Assembly: GCF_000767165.1 (NCBI RefSeq)
Contig: NZ_AXCZ01000004.1
Location: 1 to 48,747, forward strand
Reading direction: 5' to 3'
Source of the DNA: Cellulomonas bogoriensis 69B4 = DSM 16987
GTDB lineage: Bacteria > Actinomycetota > Actinomycetes > Actinomycetales > Cellulomonadaceae
Length of the DNA stretch: 48,747 bases
Positions within the stretch are counted from its first letter, which is position 1, and each line of letters opens with the position of its first letter. Made by a program: the position numbers and the translations under genes. The notes under the pieces were generated by a model that ran no database searches, was not told the origin of the DNA, and was given only the letters and a program-made list of their open reading frames with translations. Below, in pieces: positions 35,453 to 48,479 of the stretch.

Positions 35453-35470
35453 ATCGTTATCGATAACGAT
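35453..35470. promoter_or_regulatory. LacI-type operator between transporter operon and lacI gene
   Basis: ATCGTTATCGATAACGAT is a perfect 18-bp palindrome with the central CG typical of LacI-family operators. It overlaps the last base of the TTGACA of the transporter promoter and covers -40 to -23 of the lacI promoter, so one repressor dimer could block both. A further CGGACGTCCG palindrome lies at 35413-35422 of unknown role. Confidence 0.78.
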
Positions 35471-35492
35471 ATCGACACGGTACTGTTGCGGT

Positions 35493-36500
35493 GTGCACCC
35501 GCTCGGAAGAGTGACCATCGGCGACGTCGCCAGGACGGCAGGCGTGTCCGTGGCGACCGTCTCCAAGGTCATCAACGGCCGGTACGGCGTCGCCGCGGCG
35601 ACCTCGTCGCGGGTGCGTGCGGTCATCGAGCAGCTCGGGTACGAGTCGAGCCTCGTCGCCCGCAGCCTGCGGTCACACCGCACCCATGTCATCGGCATCC
35701 TCGTGGCGGAGTTTGAGCCCTACAGCACCGAACTCCTCAAAGGTACCTCCACAGGCGTGACCGGAACAGGCTATGAGCTGCTCGCCTACTCCGGAGGCGG
35801 CCGAGCCGGGGAGGACGTCGGGTGGGAACGTCGGTACCTGTCACGACTGAGCGGCACGCTGATCGACGGAGCGATCCTGGTGACACCCACGGTCGTGGAT
35901 GTGCAGTTCGGGATACCCGTGGTGGCGGTCGACCCGCACACGGGGCCCTCCGGCCTCCCGACGGTCGACTCCGACAACCTCGCCGGCGCCGTGACCGCCA
36001 CCGAGCACCTCATCAACCTCGGCCACAAGCGCATCGCGCTTCTCGGAGGCCGACCTGATCTGGAGTCGGCGCGGTTGCGCGAGGAGGGCTACCGCCAAGC
36101 CATGGGTGCGGCCGGGATCCCTGTGGACGACGACCTCGTCCGGGTCGGCGGGTACCGGCCCGGGACGTCCGACCGTCCGGCCCGCGAGCTCCTCACCCTG
36201 GCGCAGCCGCCCACCGCGGTGTTCGCTGCCAACGACCTCTCCGCGATCCGGGTCATGGAGATCGCCCAGACGCTCGGCTTCCGCATCCCGCAGGACCTCT
36301 CGGTCATCGGCTTCGACAACGTGCCGGAGTCGACGATGAGCAGGCCACCGCTGACCACCATCCGACAGCCACTGCAGCAGATGGGCGCCGAGGCCATGCG
36401 GATGCTGATCGACCTCATCGACGGCAAGGAGCGTGAGCCGCACCTGTGCCTGCCCACCGAGCTCGTCGAACGGGACTCCTGCGGCCCACCGCGCTGCTGA
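35493..36500 (+). CDS. LacI-family transcriptional repressor of the sugar-uptake operon
   Basis: A 335-residue LacI/GalR regulator: helix-turn-helix at residues about 7-30 (VTIGDVARTAGVSVATVSKV), hinge helix region SLVARSLRSHRT, then a periplasmic-binding-protein-like sensor domain with FAANDLSAIRVMEIAQTLG and DLSVIGFDNVPES. Divergent from the transporter operon with a perfect palindromic operator between, so it is the local repressor; the inducer is probably a xylan or glucan oligosaccharide. GTG 35493 has TACTGT exactly at -12 to -7 and no Shine-Dalgarno (leaderless). The operator overlaps its own promoter, implying autoregulation. Confidence 0.92.
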   Translation: MHPLGRVTIGDVARTAGVSVATVSKVINGRYGVAAATSSRVRAVIEQLGYESSLVARSLRSHRTHVIGILVAEFEPYSTELLKGTSTGVTGTGYELLAYSGGGRAGEDVGWERRYLSRLSGTLIDGAILVTPTVVDVQFGIPVVAVDPHTGPSGLPTVDSDNLAGAVTATEHLINLGHKRIALLGGRPDLESARLREEGYRQAMGAAGIPVDDDLVRVGGYRPGTSDRPARELLTLAQPPTAVFAANDLSAIRVMEIAQTLGFRIPQDLSVIGFDNVPESTMSRPPLTTIRQPLQQMGAEAMRMLIDLIDGKEREPHLCLPTELVERDSCGPPRC

Positions 36501-36521
36501 CCGCGTCAGGCCCGCAGAGGC

Positions 36522-37082
36522 TCACCCCGTCGCGACGTGCGTCGCCCGGTAGTCGTCCTCCAGGATCCCCATCAGCAGTGAGTCGCACCAGAACTCCCCG
36601 TCCCGGTGGCTCTCACGCTGACGCCCCTCGACCAGGAACCCCAGGCTCTCGTACAGCATCCGTGCCCGCGGGTTGACGCTCAGGACCTCCAGGGCCACCC
36701 GGTGCAGTCCCAGGCCCGCCGGCAGCGGGGCGAAACCGTACGCGAGGACCAGCTCGATGGCCTCCCCGCCGAAGCCCCGACCCCGTTGGCCCGGCCGCAG
36801 TGCCAACCGCATCCGCGCGCGCCGGTGTTCCCGGTCGATGTCCTCCAGGACTATCTCGCCCAGGTACTCGTCGGAGCCGTGCGTGATCGCAAGGTCGACG
36901 CGGTCGGTGCGGCCGGCGACCTCGGCGCACCACCGCTCCACGTCCTCGCGCGAACGCTCCCGCAGGTCACCGGTCTGACGGCGCCCTTCGGGGTCGCTGA
37001 GCATCTCCCACATCGCCTCGACGTCCCCGGGGGCCACCGGCCGGAGCGTGACCAGCTCCCCCTGCAACGGCTCCAGCCACAT
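36522..37082 (-). CDS. GNAT-family N-acetyltransferase (RimJ/RimL-like)
   Basis: A 186-residue GNAT enzyme. Acetyl-CoA-binding motif A is LALRPGQRGRGFGGEAIELVL (Q/RxxGxG/A pattern), followed by LGLHRVALEVLSVNPRARMLYESLGF (landmark) with the usual VNxxxxxLYExxGF. Members acetylate ribosomal protein N-termini, antibiotics or small amines; no specific substrate is suggested. ATG 37082 (MWLEPLQGELVTLRP) has GGAGGA six bases upstream. It follows gatB by 13 bases and is likely the last gene of gatC-gatA-gatB. It converges with the LacI gene. Confidence 0.9.
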   Translation of the reverse strand: MWLEPLQGELVTLRPVAPGDVEAMWEMLSDPEGRRQTGDLRERSREDVERWCAEVAGRTDRVDLAITHGSDEYLGEIVLEDIDREHRRARMRLALRPGQRGRGFGGEAIELVLAYGFAPLPAGLGLHRVALEVLSVNPRARMLYESLGFLVEGRQRESHRDGEFWCDSLLMGILEDDYRATHVATG

Positions 37083-37095
37083 GCGCGTTCCTCCC

Positions 37096-38607
37096 TCAGG
37101 CGTCCTGCACACGCTCCAGGACGAGCTCACGGACACGGCCGGCGTCCGCCTGGCCGCGGGTCGCCTTCATCACCGCACCGATGATCGCGCCCACCGGCCC
37201 CAGGTTCCCGCCACGGATCTTCGCCACGACATCGGGCTGCGCCGCGAGCGCCTCGTCCACCGCCGCCAGGAGGGCGCCGTCGTCCGAGACGACCTCCAGG
37301 CCCCGTGCGGTCACGACCTCCTCGGGTGTCCCCTCACCGGCCAGCACCCCGGCGAGCACCTGACGTGCCAGCTTGTCGTTCACCCTGCCGGAGTCCACCA
37401 GAGCCTGGAGCCCGGCGATCTGCGACGGGGTCACGGGCAGCTCGGCGAGCTCGACCGCGCGGTCCTTCGCCGCGCGCGCGAGCTCGCCCATCCACCACTT
37501 GCGGGCCGCGGCGGGCGCCGCCCCCGCGGCGATGGTGGCCTCGATGAGCTCCACAGCGCCGGCGTTGACCACGTCCCGCATCTCGGCGTCGGCGTACCCC
37601 CACTCCCCCTGCAGACGGCGCCGCCGCGCAGCGGGCATCTCGGGCAGGGTGGCGCGGATCTCCTCCACCCACTCCCGGCTCGGGGCCACCGGCACCAGGT
37701 CGGGCTCAGGGAAGTACCGGTAGTCCTCGGCGTCGGACTTGACCCGACCCGCGGTGGTCACGCCCGTGTCCTCGTGCCAGTGACGCGTCTCCTGGACCAC
37801 GGACCGGCCGTCGTCCAGGACCGCGGCCTGACGGGAGACCTCGTACCGCACCGCCCGCTCGACCGAGCGGAAGCTGTTGACGTTCTTGGTCTCGGTCCGG
37901 GTGCCCAGGGGCGCGTCGGGGGTGGCCCGCAACGACACGTTGACGTCGGCGCGCACGTTCCCGCGCTCCATCCGTGCCTCCGAGACGTCCAGCGCCCGGA
38001 ACAGGTCGCGCAGGGTCTGGACGTACGCACGGGCGACCTCGGGGGCCCGTGCGCCCACGCCCGTGATGGGCCTGGTGACGATCTCGACCAGCGGGATGCC
38101 CGCACGGTTGTAGTCCACCAGCGAGTACTCGGCGCCGTGGATCCGGCCCGTCGACCCGCCGACGTGGGTGTTCTTGCCCGCGTCCTCCTCCATGTGGGCG
38201 CGTTCGATCTCGACGCGGACGACCTCGCCGTCCTCGAGCTCCACGTCGACCCAGCCGTCGAAGGCGATCGGCTCGTCGTACTGCGACGTCTGGAAGTTCT
38301 TGGGGACGTCGGGGTAGAAGTAGTTCTTGCGGGCGAACCGGCACAGCGGCGCGATCTCGCAGTTCAGCGCCAGGCCGATGCGGATCGCGTACTCGACCGC
38401 ACGGCCGTTCAGCGCCGGCAGCGCGCCCGGCAGGCCCAACGACACCGGGGTCACCTGGGTGTTGGGGTCGGCGCCGAAACCGGTCGGGGCCGCGTCGAAC
38501 ATCTTGGTGGCGGTCCCGAGCTCGACGTGGACCTCGATGCCGATCACCGGGTCGAACCGGGCGACGGCCTCGTCGTAGTCCACCAGCGGGGTGGTCATGG
38601 TGCTCAT
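37096..38607 (-). CDS. gatB: Asp-tRNA(Asn)/Glu-tRNA(Gln) amidotransferase subunit B
   Basis: Kinase and tRNA-binding subunit of GatCAB. 503 residues: cradle domain beginning [19 protein letters not shown], the Zn/ATP region around [18 protein letters not shown] and HMEEDAGKN, then helical and YqeY-like tail domains (residues about 295-500). It lacks a full set of zinc-site cysteines. Start ATG 38607 overlaps the gatA stop as ATGA. Confidence 0.96.
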   Translation of the reverse strand: MSTMTTPLVDYDEAVARFDPVIGIEVHVELGTATKMFDAAPTGFGADPNTQVTPVSLGLPGALPALNGRAVEYAIRIGLALNCEIAPLCRFARKNYFYPDVPKNFQTSQYDEPIAFDGWVDVELEDGEVVRVEIERAHMEEDAGKNTHVGGSTGRIHGAEYSLVDYNRAGIPLVEIVTRPITGVGARAPEVARAYVQTLRDLFRALDVSEARMERGNVRADVNVSLRATPDAPLGTRTETKNVNSFRSVERAVRYEVSRQAAVLDDGRSVVQETRHWHEDTGVTTAGRVKSDAEDYRYFPEPDLVPVAPSREWVEEIRATLPEMPAARRRRLQGEWGYADAEMRDVVNAGAVELIEATIAAGAAPAAARKWWMGELARAAKDRAVELAELPVTPSQIAGLQALVDSGRVNDKLARQVLAGVLAGEGTPEEVVTARGLEVVSDDGALLAAVDEALAAQPDVVAKIRGGNLGPVGAIIGAVMKATRGQADAGRVRELVLERVQDA

Positions 38608-40133
38608 CGGTCGCTCCCCTCGGTCACGAGCTCAGGTGCGCGGGCGAGCAGGGGCGAGCCCCACGTCCCCTCCAGCAGCGCCTCCAGCGCCGCACCGACC
38701 CGGTACAGGCGTGCGTCCGCGCGCGCCGGTGCCAGGACCTGGAACCCGACCGGCAGGCCATCGTCCGACAGCCCGTTCGGCACGGAGATACCCGGGATCC
38801 CGGCCAGGTTCGCGGGGATCGTCGCCACGTCGTTCAGGTACATCGCGAGCGGGTCGTCCAACTTCTCACCCAGCCGGAACGCCGTGGTCGGCGCCGTCGG
38901 CGAGACCAGGACGTCGACCTGGTCGAAGGCCGCCGTGAAGTCCCTCTGGATGAGGGTGCGGACCTTCTGCGCGCTACCGTAGTAGGCGTCGTAGTAGCCG
39001 GCCGACAGCGCGTACGTCCCGAGGATGATGCGGCGCTTGACCTCGGCACCGAACCCGGCGCCCCGGGTCGCCGCCATCACACGCTCGGCAGTGACCGGGC
39101 CCTCGTCCGGCTCGACGCGCAGGCCGAAGCGCATGCCGTCGAACTTCGCCAGGTTGCTCGACGCCTCGCTCGGCAGGATCAGGTAGTACGCGGCCAGGGC
39201 GTACACCACGTGCGGGCAGGAGACGCGCACGACCTCGGCACCCGCGCCGCGGAGCAGCTCCAGCGACTCCTCGAACCGGGCACGCACCCCCGGCTGGTAC
39301 CCCTCACCGTCGAGCTCGTCGACCACGCCGACACGCACACCCGACAGGTCACCCGTCATTCCCTCCCTCGCCGCGGCGACCAGGCCGGTGGCAGGGTCGG
39401 ACAACGACGTCGCGTCGCGCGGGTCGTGACCGCCGATGACCTCGTGCAGGAGCGCCGAGTCCAGCACGGTGCGCGTGACCGGGCCGGCCTGGTCCAGGCT
39501 CGAGGCCAGAGCGATGAGGCCGTACCGGGAGACCCCACCGTAGGTCGGCTTGACCCCCACCGTCCCGGTGACCGCGCCAGGCTGACGGATCGATCCGCCG
39601 GTGTCGGTGCCGATCGCCAACGGCGCCTCGTACGCGGCGACCGCGGCGGCGCTCCCGCCCCCGGAGCCACCGGGGATGCGGTCCAGGTCCCACGGGTTGC
39701 GCGTCGGCCCGTACCCGGAGTGCTCCGTCGAGGAGCCCATCGCGAACTCGTCCATGTTCGTCTTGCCGAGGATCGGCATCCCCGCCGCGTGCAGCCGCTC
39801 CACGAGCGTCGCGTCGTACGGAGGTACCCACCCCTCCAGGATCCGTGACCCCGCGGTGGTGGGCAGGCCCTTCGTCACGACGACGTCCTTGACCGCGATC
39901 GGGACGCCCGCGAGCTCGTGCACCGCCTCACCGGCGGCCCGACGGGCGTCGACCTCGCGCGCGGTCCTGAGTGCCTCCTCCGCACTGACGTGGAGGAACG
40001 CGTGCACCGCGTCGTCGACCGCCCCGATCCGGTCCAGGTGCGCCTGCGTCACCTCGACGCTGCTCACCTCTCCGCTGCGCAGAGCGGACGCGAGCTCATC
40101 GGCCGTGCGCCTGGTCAGGTCCGTGCCGCTCAT
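38604..40133 (-). CDS. gatA: Asp-tRNA(Asn)/Glu-tRNA(Gln) amidotransferase subunit A
   Basis: Glutaminase subunit of GatCAB and amidase-signature protein, 509 residues. The Lys of the Ser-cisSer-Lys triad is in [12 protein letters not shown], and the Ser pair lies in the Gly/Ser-rich [14 protein letters not shown] and [12 protein letters not shown]. It releases ammonia that is channelled to GatB. Its ATG overlaps the gatC stop by one base. Confidence 0.97.
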   Translation of the reverse strand: MSGTDLTRRTADELASALRSGEVSSVEVTQAHLDRIGAVDDAVHAFLHVSAEEALRTAREVDARRAAGEAVHELAGVPIAVKDVVVTKGLPTTAGSRILEGWVPPYDATLVERLHAAGMPILGKTNMDEFAMGSSTEHSGYGPTRNPWDLDRIPGGSGGGSAAAVAAYEAPLAIGTDTGGSIRQPGAVTGTVGVKPTYGGVSRYGLIALASSLDQAGPVTRTVLDSALLHEVIGGHDPRDATSLSDPATGLVAAAREGMTGDLSGVRVGVVDELDGEGYQPGVRARFEESLELLRGAGAEVVRVSCPHVVYALAAYYLILPSEASSNLAKFDGMRFGLRVEPDEGPVTAERVMAATRGAGFGAEVKRRIILGTYALSAGYYDAYYGSAQKVRTLIQRDFTAAFDQVDVLVSPTAPTTAFRLGEKLDDPLAMYLNDVATIPANLAGIPGISVPNGLSDDGLPVGFQVLAPARADARLYRVGAALEALLEGTWGSPLLARAPELVTEGSDR

Positions 40134-40429
40134 CAGTCCTCCTCGAGGATCTGGGGTACCGCGAAGCGCCCGTCCTCGGCGGCCGGAGCCCCCGCCAGCG
40201 CATCCGCCACCGGAAGGACCTCACCGGTGACGTCCTCGCGGAACACGTTCGTCAGCGGCAACGGGTGGCTGGTCGCGGGAACGTCTGCGGTCGCGATCTC
40301 GCTGACCTTGGCGACGGAGTCGACGATCACGTCGAGCTCCCCGGCAAGACGATCCAGCTCGGTCTCGGTGAGGTCGATGCGCGCCAGTCCGGCCAGGCGC
40401 GCGACCTCCTCGCGGGAGATGGTGGACAT
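40133..40429 (-). CDS. gatC: Asp-tRNA(Asn)/Glu-tRNA(Gln) amidotransferase subunit C
   Basis: A 98-residue clamp subunit that wraps GatA and Gat[23 protein letters not shown] at the N-terminus, then the extended [11 protein letters not shown] segment. First gene of gatC-gatA-gatB. TAGACT lies 9-14 bases upstream of the ATG and no Shine-Dalgarno is visible. Confidence 0.95.
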   Translation of the reverse strand: MSTISREEVARLAGLARIDLTETELDRLAGELDVIVDSVAKVSEIATADVPATSHPLPLTNVFREDVTGEVLPVADALAGAPAAEDGRFAVPQILEED

Positions 40430-40471
40430 GGTCGCCGAGTCTAGTGGTGCCCCGGCCCGCCAGGGACCCTG

Positions 40472-41533
40472 CTAGGCGTCGGACGGCGGCCGGGCGGTGC
40501 TCTCGCGCACCACCAGCGTGTTCGCCAGGTCCATGCGCGTGCTCGACGGGCGCTCGCCCCGGCTCAGCGCGAGGACCAGCCGGGTGGCCTGCTGCGCCAT
40601 CTCCATCAGGGGCTGCTCGACCGTCGTCAGGGTGGGCCCCACCCAGACCGCGGCGTCGATGTTGTCGTACCCCACCACGGACACGTCCTGCGGCACGTGC
40701 AGGCTCAGGTCCCTGGCCGCCTTGTAGACCCCCAGGGCCTGCAGGTCGCTGCCGGCGAAGATGGCGGTCGGCCGGTCGGCCAGCTGCAGCAGGTCCAGCC
40801 CGTGCCGGTGGCCGCCGTCCACCGAGAAGTTCCCGTGCCGGATGAACCGCGGGTCGACGGGCACCCCGTGCGCCTCGAGCGCCGCGCGGTACCCGGCGAT
40901 CCGCGCCGTGCTGCACGGGACGTCCTGGGCGCTGCCGATCACCGCGATCCGGCGGTGCCCCAGACCGAGGAGGTGCCTGGTGGCGACCATGCCGCCGTTG
41001 AAGTTCGCCGAGCCGATCGACGGGACGTCGTCGACCTCCTCACCCACGGGGTCGACCACGACGAAGGGGATGTTCCGGGCCTCCAGCTGTCGCCGCTGCG
41101 AGGCCTCCAGGTCCGAGAACACCATGATCGCGCCCAGCGGGCGGCGCTTGAGCACGCTCTCGAGCCACTCCGTCCGGGGTATCCGACCCTCGCCCGCCTC
41201 GGAGAGGACGACCTCGACACCCGCCTCGCGGGCCACGTCCTCCACCCCCCGGATGAGCTCCATCGCCCACGGGCTCCCCAGCCGGTGGAACACCAGGTCC
41301 ACCATCGGGGCGTTCGTCGCAGGCGCCACCCGCCGCCGCCGGTAGCCGTGGTGCTGGATCAGCTCCTCGATGCGGACCCTGGTCGCCTCGGCGACGTCCG
41401 CACGCCCGTTGAGTACCTTGGAGACGGTCGGGACCGAGACGCCCGCCTCCTCGGCGATCGTCGCGATGGTCGCTCGTTCGTTGCTGATCGGTCCACGTCC
41501 TTCGTCCTCGGCCCGCAGGGCCCCCCGTCTCAC
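40472..41533 (-). CDS. LacI-family transcriptional regulator near ManD/GH67 genes
   Basis: A LacI/GalR repressor of about 353 residues: [23 protein letters not shown], hinge near [11 protein letters not shown], sensor domain with [21 protein letters not shown] (landmark) and [18 protein letters not shown]. The 5' end is uncertain. GTG 41533 is the nearest in-frame ordinary start before the HTH; a Shine-Dalgarno-like GAAGGA precedes the in-frame ATC of [11 protein letters not shown], which would be an unusual start. It diverges from the mannonate dehydratase gene and is the likely regulator of it and of the GH67 gene. Confidence 0.88.
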   Translation of the reverse strand: MRRGALRAEDEGRGPISNERATIATIAEEAGVSVPTVSKVLNGRADVAEATRVRIEELIQHHGYRRRRVAPATNAPMVDLVFHRLGSPWAMELIRGVEDVAREAGVEVVLSEAGEGRIPRTEWLESVLKRRPLGAIMVFSDLEASQRRQLEARNIPFVVVDPVGEEVDDVPSIGSANFNGGMVATRHLLGLGHRRIAVIGSAQDVPCSTARIAGYRAALEAHGVPVDPRFIRHGNFSVDGGHRHGLDLLQLADRPTAIFAGSDLQALGVYKAARDLSLHVPQDVSVVGYDNIDAAVWVGPTLTTVEQPLMEMAQQATRLVLALSRGERPSSTRMDLANTLVVRESTARPPSDA

Positions 41534-41600
41534 CGGACCACGTCCGGCGAAGCGTACCGCCGCGATCCACGGCCATCCCGGGAGCGACACCTCGCCGACC

Positions 41601-41629
41601 TTGACCCTCCCGTGCGCCCATCCTAGTGT
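41601..41629 (+). promoter_or_regulatory. Promoter of the ManD gene
   Basis: TTGACC (41601-41606), 17 bases, TAGTGT (41624-41629): one of the best sigma-70-type promoters in the window. The start would be near 41636, giving a 5' leader of about 43 bases that contains the half-site at 41657-41667. Confidence 0.7.
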
Positions 41630-41656
41630 CTGGGCACCGGTGTATCGGAGCATCGG

Positions 41657-41667
41657 CCGACATTTTC
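41657..41667 (-). promoter_or_regulatory. Half-site GAAAATGTCGG, candidate LacI operator
   Basis: On the minus strand GAAAATGTCGG matches GAAACTATCGG of the GH67 promoter at 9 of 11 positions and resembles the CGAAACTTTCG xylanase cis-element known from Streptomyces. It lies just upstream of the ManD Shine-Dalgarno. Confidence 0.35.
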
Positions 41668-41678
41668 GAGGAGTCTCG

Positions 41679-42920
41679 GTGCCCACACCCCTGTCAACGG
41701 CCAGCAGCAGGGACCGGATCGCGCAGGCGCGGGTGGTGGTGACCTCACCCACGCGCAACTTCGTGACGCTCGTGGTCACCACCGAGGACGGGACCGTCGG
41801 GATCGGTGACGCGACCCTCAACGGCCGCGAGCTCGCCGTCGCGGCCTACCTGGACGAGCACCTGGTCCCGCTCCTGGTCGGACGGGACGCCGGACGGATC
41901 GAGGACACCTGGCAGTACCTCTACCGCGGCGCCTACTGGCGCGGGGGCCCCGTCGGCATGAGCGCGTTGGCAGCGGTGGACACCGCCCTGTGGGACATCA
42001 AGGCCAAGCGGGCCGACCTCCCGCTCCACCAGCTGCTCGGCGGACGCAGCCGGGACAAGGTGCGCGTGTACGGGCACGCGACCGGCGAGACCATCGAGGA
42101 GACCGTCGCCGACGTGGGCCGGCTCATCGACCTGGGCTACACGGCCGTCCGCGCCCAGACCGCCGTGCCCGGCGGGACCGGGACCTACGGCGTGAGCCGG
42201 CCCGGGGAGATCTACGACCCCGCCCACGGCTCCCTGCCCGAGGAGACCGTGTGGGACACCCGCTCCTACCTGACCCACGTGCCCCGCCTCTTCGAGGCGC
42301 TGCGCGACACCTACGGCTTCGAGATCGCGCTCCTGCACGACGTGCACCACCGGCTCACCCCGATCGAGGCCGCCCGCCTGGGGGCCTCGCTCGAGCCCTA
42401 CGACCTGTTCTGGATCGAGGACCCGACGCCGGCCGAGGACCAGACCGCCTTCCGTCTCATCCGTCAGCACACCCGCACCCCGATCGCGACCGGTGAGGTC
42501 CTGAGCTCGGTCCACAGCGTGCAGACGCTCATCACCGAGCGCCTCGTGGACTACGTGCGGACGACGGTGACCCACGCGGGCGGCCTGACCCACCTGCGGC
42601 GGATCTTCGACCTGGCCCACCTGTACGGCGTCAGGTCCGGGTCGCACGGTGCGACGGACCTGTCACCGGTGTGCCTGGGCGCAGCGGTCCACCTGGACAC
42701 CGCGATCCCCAACTTCGGGATCCAGGAGTACATGGCGCACTCCGCGCTCACCGACAGCGTGTTCCCGCACTCCTACCGCTTCGCCGACGGGTACCTCCAC
42801 GTCGGTGAGGACCCCGGCCACGGCGTGCACCTGGACGAGGAGAAGGCCGCCGAGCACCCGTACTCGCCGGCCTACCTCCCCGTCGCTCGGCTGGCCGACG
42901 GGTCCGTCCACGACTGGTGA
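41679..42920 (+). CDS. D-mannonate dehydratase family protein (ManD/RspA, enolase superfamily)
   Basis: A 413-residue enolase-superfamily enzyme of the ManD type: [61 protein letters not shown] and [18 protein letters not shown] are all characteristic (landmarks), as is the extreme C-terminus [13 protein letters not shown]. Metal ligands Asp, Glu and Glu on successive strands and the catalytic His are present. The reaction would be D-mannonate to 2-keto-3-deoxygluconate, although some ManD-clade proteins have low or different activity. Adjacent GH67 supports a glucuronate pathway. GTG 41679 has GAGGAG five bases upstream. It converges with GH67 with a 19-base gap. Confidence 0.9.
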   Translation: MPTPLSTASSRDRIAQARVVVTSPTRNFVTLVVTTEDGTVGIGDATLNGRELAVAAYLDEHLVPLLVGRDAGRIEDTWQYLYRGAYWRGGPVGMSALAAVDTALWDIKAKRADLPLHQLLGGRSRDKVRVYGHATGETIEETVADVGRLIDLGYTAVRAQTAVPGGTGTYGVSRPGEIYDPAHGSLPEETVWDTRSYLTHVPRLFEALRDTYGFEIALLHDVHHRLTPIEAARLGASLEPYDLFWIEDPTPAEDQTAFRLIRQHTRTPIATGEVLSSVHSVQTLITERLVDYVRTTVTHAGGLTHLRRIFDLAHLYGVRSGSHGATDLSPVCLGAAVHLDTAIPNFGIQEYMAHSALTDSVFPHSYRFADGYLHVGEDPGHGVHLDEEKAAEHPYSPAYLPVARLADGSVHDW

Positions 42921-42939
42921 CCCCGACCCGCACCCGATC

Positions 42940-44997
42940 TCAGTAGATGGTGCGCCCCCGCGCGTCGTCCACACCCGAGGCCCGCCGGAAGTAGGTGTTC
43001 ACCTGGTCGCGCCACTCCCTGGCCGAGCGGAGCTGCTCGGCCAGGCGCCCCGACACACGTTCAGCGAGCGCACCGTCGACCTGGTCCGCCACCTGCTCCC
43101 ACCGGGCGACCATGGCCTGGACCTCCTCGACGCCCTGGAAGTGGGTGTCGTAGATGTGCTGGATGACGGTCCTGCCGGAGGCGAGCTCGTGCCCGTACGG
43201 CACGTGGTGGAAGAACAGCAGCAGCTCGTCCGGGCAGCGGTCCACCGACTCGTAGACGGAGGCCCACGGCTCCCTGTACTGACCCGTGTAGCCCGTGCCG
43301 GTGGCGACGGTGCGGTCCACGCCCACGCCGTCGCGGTCGGCGAAGTGGTACGTGCCCCAGGCCGAGTACTCGTAGCCCTCGATGCTCGGCCCGTAGTGGT
43401 GCCCCGGCTCGACCATCCACCCCACCCCGAGCGGTGAGGTGTAGCGCTCGTAGGTGAGCCAGGACCCGGCCAGGATGTCGACCACGGCACGCTGCACGTC
43501 GGGCAGGTCCGGGTACGTCAGCCGCGACCACCGGTGCAGCAGGTCGTCGGGGTCCGACGCGGGGTCCCACGCGAGGCGGCCGTAGGCGTACAGGTTGGCC
43601 TGCGCCCAGGGGTGGCCCGTCCAGTACACGTCGTCGCCGATGTTGGAGACGGCGGCGACCCCGGCCACGGGGCGCGCGAAGGTCCGTCCCGCCACGACGT
43701 CGCGCACGGCCGCGCCGGACGGCGCCCGGGGGTCTGCGCTGCGGGTGTCGAAGTCCAGGACCTGCTTCCACTGCGGCGCCAGGTAGCAGGCGTGCTTCTG
43801 CTGCCCGGTGTACTCCTGCGCGATCTGCAGCTCCATGACCACGTTGGTGCGTTCCAGGCCCCCGAGGAGCGGCGACACCGGCTCACGGACCTGGAAGTCC
43901 ATGGGCCCGTTCTTGACCTGCAGGACGACGTTGTCGGCGAACTCCCCGTCCAGCGGCATGAAGTGGTCGTACGCGGCTCGCGCGCGGTCGGTCCGCCGGT
44001 CCCGCCAGTCCTGTCGGCAGTCGTAGACGAAGCAGCGCCAGAAGACGGTCCCTCCGTGCGGCCGCAGTGCTTCAGCCAGCATGTTGGCGCCGTCGGCGTG
44101 GGTGCGACCGTAGGTGAACGGACCCGGCCGGTTCTCGGAGTCGGCCTTGACCAGGTAACCACCCAGGTCGGGCACCTGGGCGAACAGCGCCTCGGACGCC
44201 TGCACCCACCACTGCCGCACCTGGGGGTCGAGCGGGTCGGCCGTCCCCAGGCCGCCGATCTCGATAGGTGCGGCGTAGTTGATGCTGAGGTAGGTCGCGA
44301 TCCCGTGGTCGGCGAACGTGCGCGCGAGGTCCGCGACGTCCTGGACGTGGTCGGTCATGAGGCGGGTCTCGGGGCCGTGGACGTTGACGTTGTTCAGGGA
44401 CAGGGCGTTGATCCCCACCGACGCCAGCAGCCGGGCGTAGTCCTTCACGCGCCGCCGGTCCTGCACGACCGCGCCGTCGGCGTAGAAGATCGAGTCCCCG
44501 GAGTACCCGCGCTCCACGCTTCCCATGGGGGCGTCGGCACTCAGGTTGTCCCACTGGTTGACCATCCGGACCGGGCAGGTGGGCTCCTCGCGCCGGGTGG
44601 AGCCGTCGAACACCGCGAGCCCGTCGCGCAGCAGCGCGTAGAAGCCGTGCAGCAGGCCACGGGCGTCAGCGGCGGTGAGCAGGTCGGTGCCGGCGTGGGT
44701 GGTCGTGACATAGCCTTCCGGACCCAGCCCCACGAGCGCGGGCTCGACGGCCGCAGCCATCCCCGGGTGGGTGAGCGCGAGGTCCTCGTGGGTGGCGAGC
44801 AGCAGGGCGTGCTCACCCGGCTTCGTGGTGCCGGGGCCGGGCGCCACCTCCGCCGCCGCCGCGGCGAGCTCCTCCCGGATCGTCGTCTGCAGCCGCCCGT
44901 CGCCGAGGACCTGGGGGCCGTGACCGAGCAGTGGCAGGACGTGCTGCGGCCGGAGCCAGCAGGAGTCGGACGTCGAGAACCAGGGCGTCGTCGCCAT
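42940..44997 (-). CDS. GH67 alpha-glucuronidase
   Basis: A 685-residue family 67 enzyme that releases (4-O-methyl-)glucuronic acid from short xylo-oligosaccharides (aldouronic acids). The general acid is E288 ([13 protein letters not shown]), the base pair D367 ([12 protein letters not shown]) and E395 (IAQEYTGQQ), spaced exactly as in characterised GH67 enzymes (79 and 28 residues). Domains: small N-terminal sandwich (1-135), TIM barrel (140-460), C-terminal helices with [20 protein letters not shown]. No signal peptide, so cytoplasmic. ATG 44997 has GGAGAG seven bases upstream. The oligosaccharide importer must be encoded elsewhere or be the transporter at 32182-35380. Confidence 0.96.
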   Translation of the reverse strand: MATTPWFSTSDSCWLRPQHVLPLLGHGPQVLGDGRLQTTIREELAAAAAEVAPGPGTTKPGEHALLLATHEDLALTHPGMAAAVEPALVGLGPEGYVTTTHAGTDLLTAADARGLLHGFYALLRDGLAVFDGSTRREEPTCPVRMVNQWDNLSADAPMGSVERGYSGDSIFYADGAVVQDRRRVKDYARLLASVGINALSLNNVNVHGPETRLMTDHVQDVADLARTFADHGIATYLSINYAAPIEIGGLGTADPLDPQVRQWWVQASEALFAQVPDLGGYLVKADSENRPGPFTYGRTHADGANMLAEALRPHGGTVFWRCFVYDCRQDWRDRRTDRARAAYDHFMPLDGEFADNVVLQVKNGPMDFQVREPVSPLLGGLERTNVVMELQIAQEYTGQQKHACYLAPQWKQVLDFDTRSADPRAPSGAAVRDVVAGRTFARPVAGVAAVSNIGDDVYWTGHPWAQANLYAYGRLAWDPASDPDDLLHRWSRLTYPDLPDVQRAVVDILAGSWLTYERYTSPLGVGWMVEPGHHYGPSIEGYEYSAWGTYHFADRDGVGVDRTVATGTGYTGQYREPWASVYESVDRCPDELLLFFHHVPYGHELASGRTVIQHIYDTHFQGVEEVQAMVARWEQVADQVDGALAERVSGRLAEQLRSAREWRDQVNTYFRRASGVDDARGRTIY

Positions 44998-45028
44998 GTC
45001 TTGCCTCTCCTGGGCCGGGGGTCGGCCT

Positions 45029-45062
45029 CTGAAACTATCGGTGTCAGGTCCGAGAGTTCAGC
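45029..45062 (-). promoter_or_regulatory. Promoter and imperfect inverted repeat upstream of GH67
   Basis: On the minus strand TGAACT (45060-45055), 17 bases, TAGTTT (45037-45032). CTGAAACTATCGG (plus, 45029-45041) and CTGAACTCTCGG (minus, from 45061) are near-identical inverted copies covering both promoter boxes, as expected for a repressor site. GAAACT-TCG resembles the Streptomyces xylanase cis-element. Confidence 0.5.
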
Positions 45063-45102
45063 CTAGCGCCCGGTTCTCCCCCGTCAACACCGACCGAGGA
45101 CC

Positions 45103-45564
45103 TCATTCGTGCGCGCTCGCCACGAGCGCCAGCAGTGCGAGTGCGTACGCGTCAGCGGGCTCCTGCGCCCGGTGCACCGACACGGGACGGTCCCCGACAC
45201 GGGTGGTGACCTCGTACACCGGCACGCCGGTCTCGGCCTCGGCGCCCGCGGCCTCGTCCTCGCCCTCCCCGGTCGCGGCCCGCACCAGGGACTCGAACGC
45301 GCCACCGAGGAGGTCGCGCAACTGGTCCTCGCGCGGCATCCACAGCGCTTCCTCCAACGCCACCGAGTCCAGAGCCCACTCGGTGGTGCCGTTGAACCCC
45401 AGGATCGTTCCCGTCGGGTACCGGCGGGCCTCGATGGTCATCTCGCTGAGGGTGAAGAGCTCCTCGTCCAACCCCGGCTGCGGGATCACGAACCGGTCGC
45501 CGGCCACAGGATCCCACCGGACCCCCTCGTCACGGAGGGCGGCGGCGAGCTCGGCGGAGATCAT
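45103..45564 (-). CDS. Conserved actinobacterial protein of unknown function
   Basis: A 153-residue soluble protein. Visible features: ISAELAAALRDEGVRWDPVAGDRFVIPQ at the N-terminus, a conserved LGFNGTTEWALDSV in the middle, MPREDQLRDLLGGAFESLVRA, and an acidic Glu/Ala linker before a C-terminal strand-helix (ADAYALALLALVASA). I recognise the family from actinobacteria, where it sometimes carries the label 'pilus assembly protein CpaE'; there is no P-loop and that label is not supported. ATG 45564 has CACACT exactly at -12 to -7, so probably leaderless. Confidence 0.78.
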   Translation of the reverse strand: MISAELAAALRDEGVRWDPVAGDRFVIPQPGLDEELFTLSEMTIEARRYPTGTILGFNGTTEWALDSVALEEALWMPREDQLRDLLGGAFESLVRAATGEGEDEAAGAEAETGVPVYEVTTRVGDRPVSVHRAQEPADAYALALLALVASAHE

Positions 45565-45609
45565 GGCGCCAGTGTGCGCCACGGGCCCGCCTCCGTGCAC
45601 GCCGGGCGG

Positions 45610-48479
<2,870 letters not shown>

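Noticed and set aside
45103-45564. CpaE-like pilus assembly function
   Set aside because: No P-loop ATPase motifs and far too short; no pilus genes nearby.
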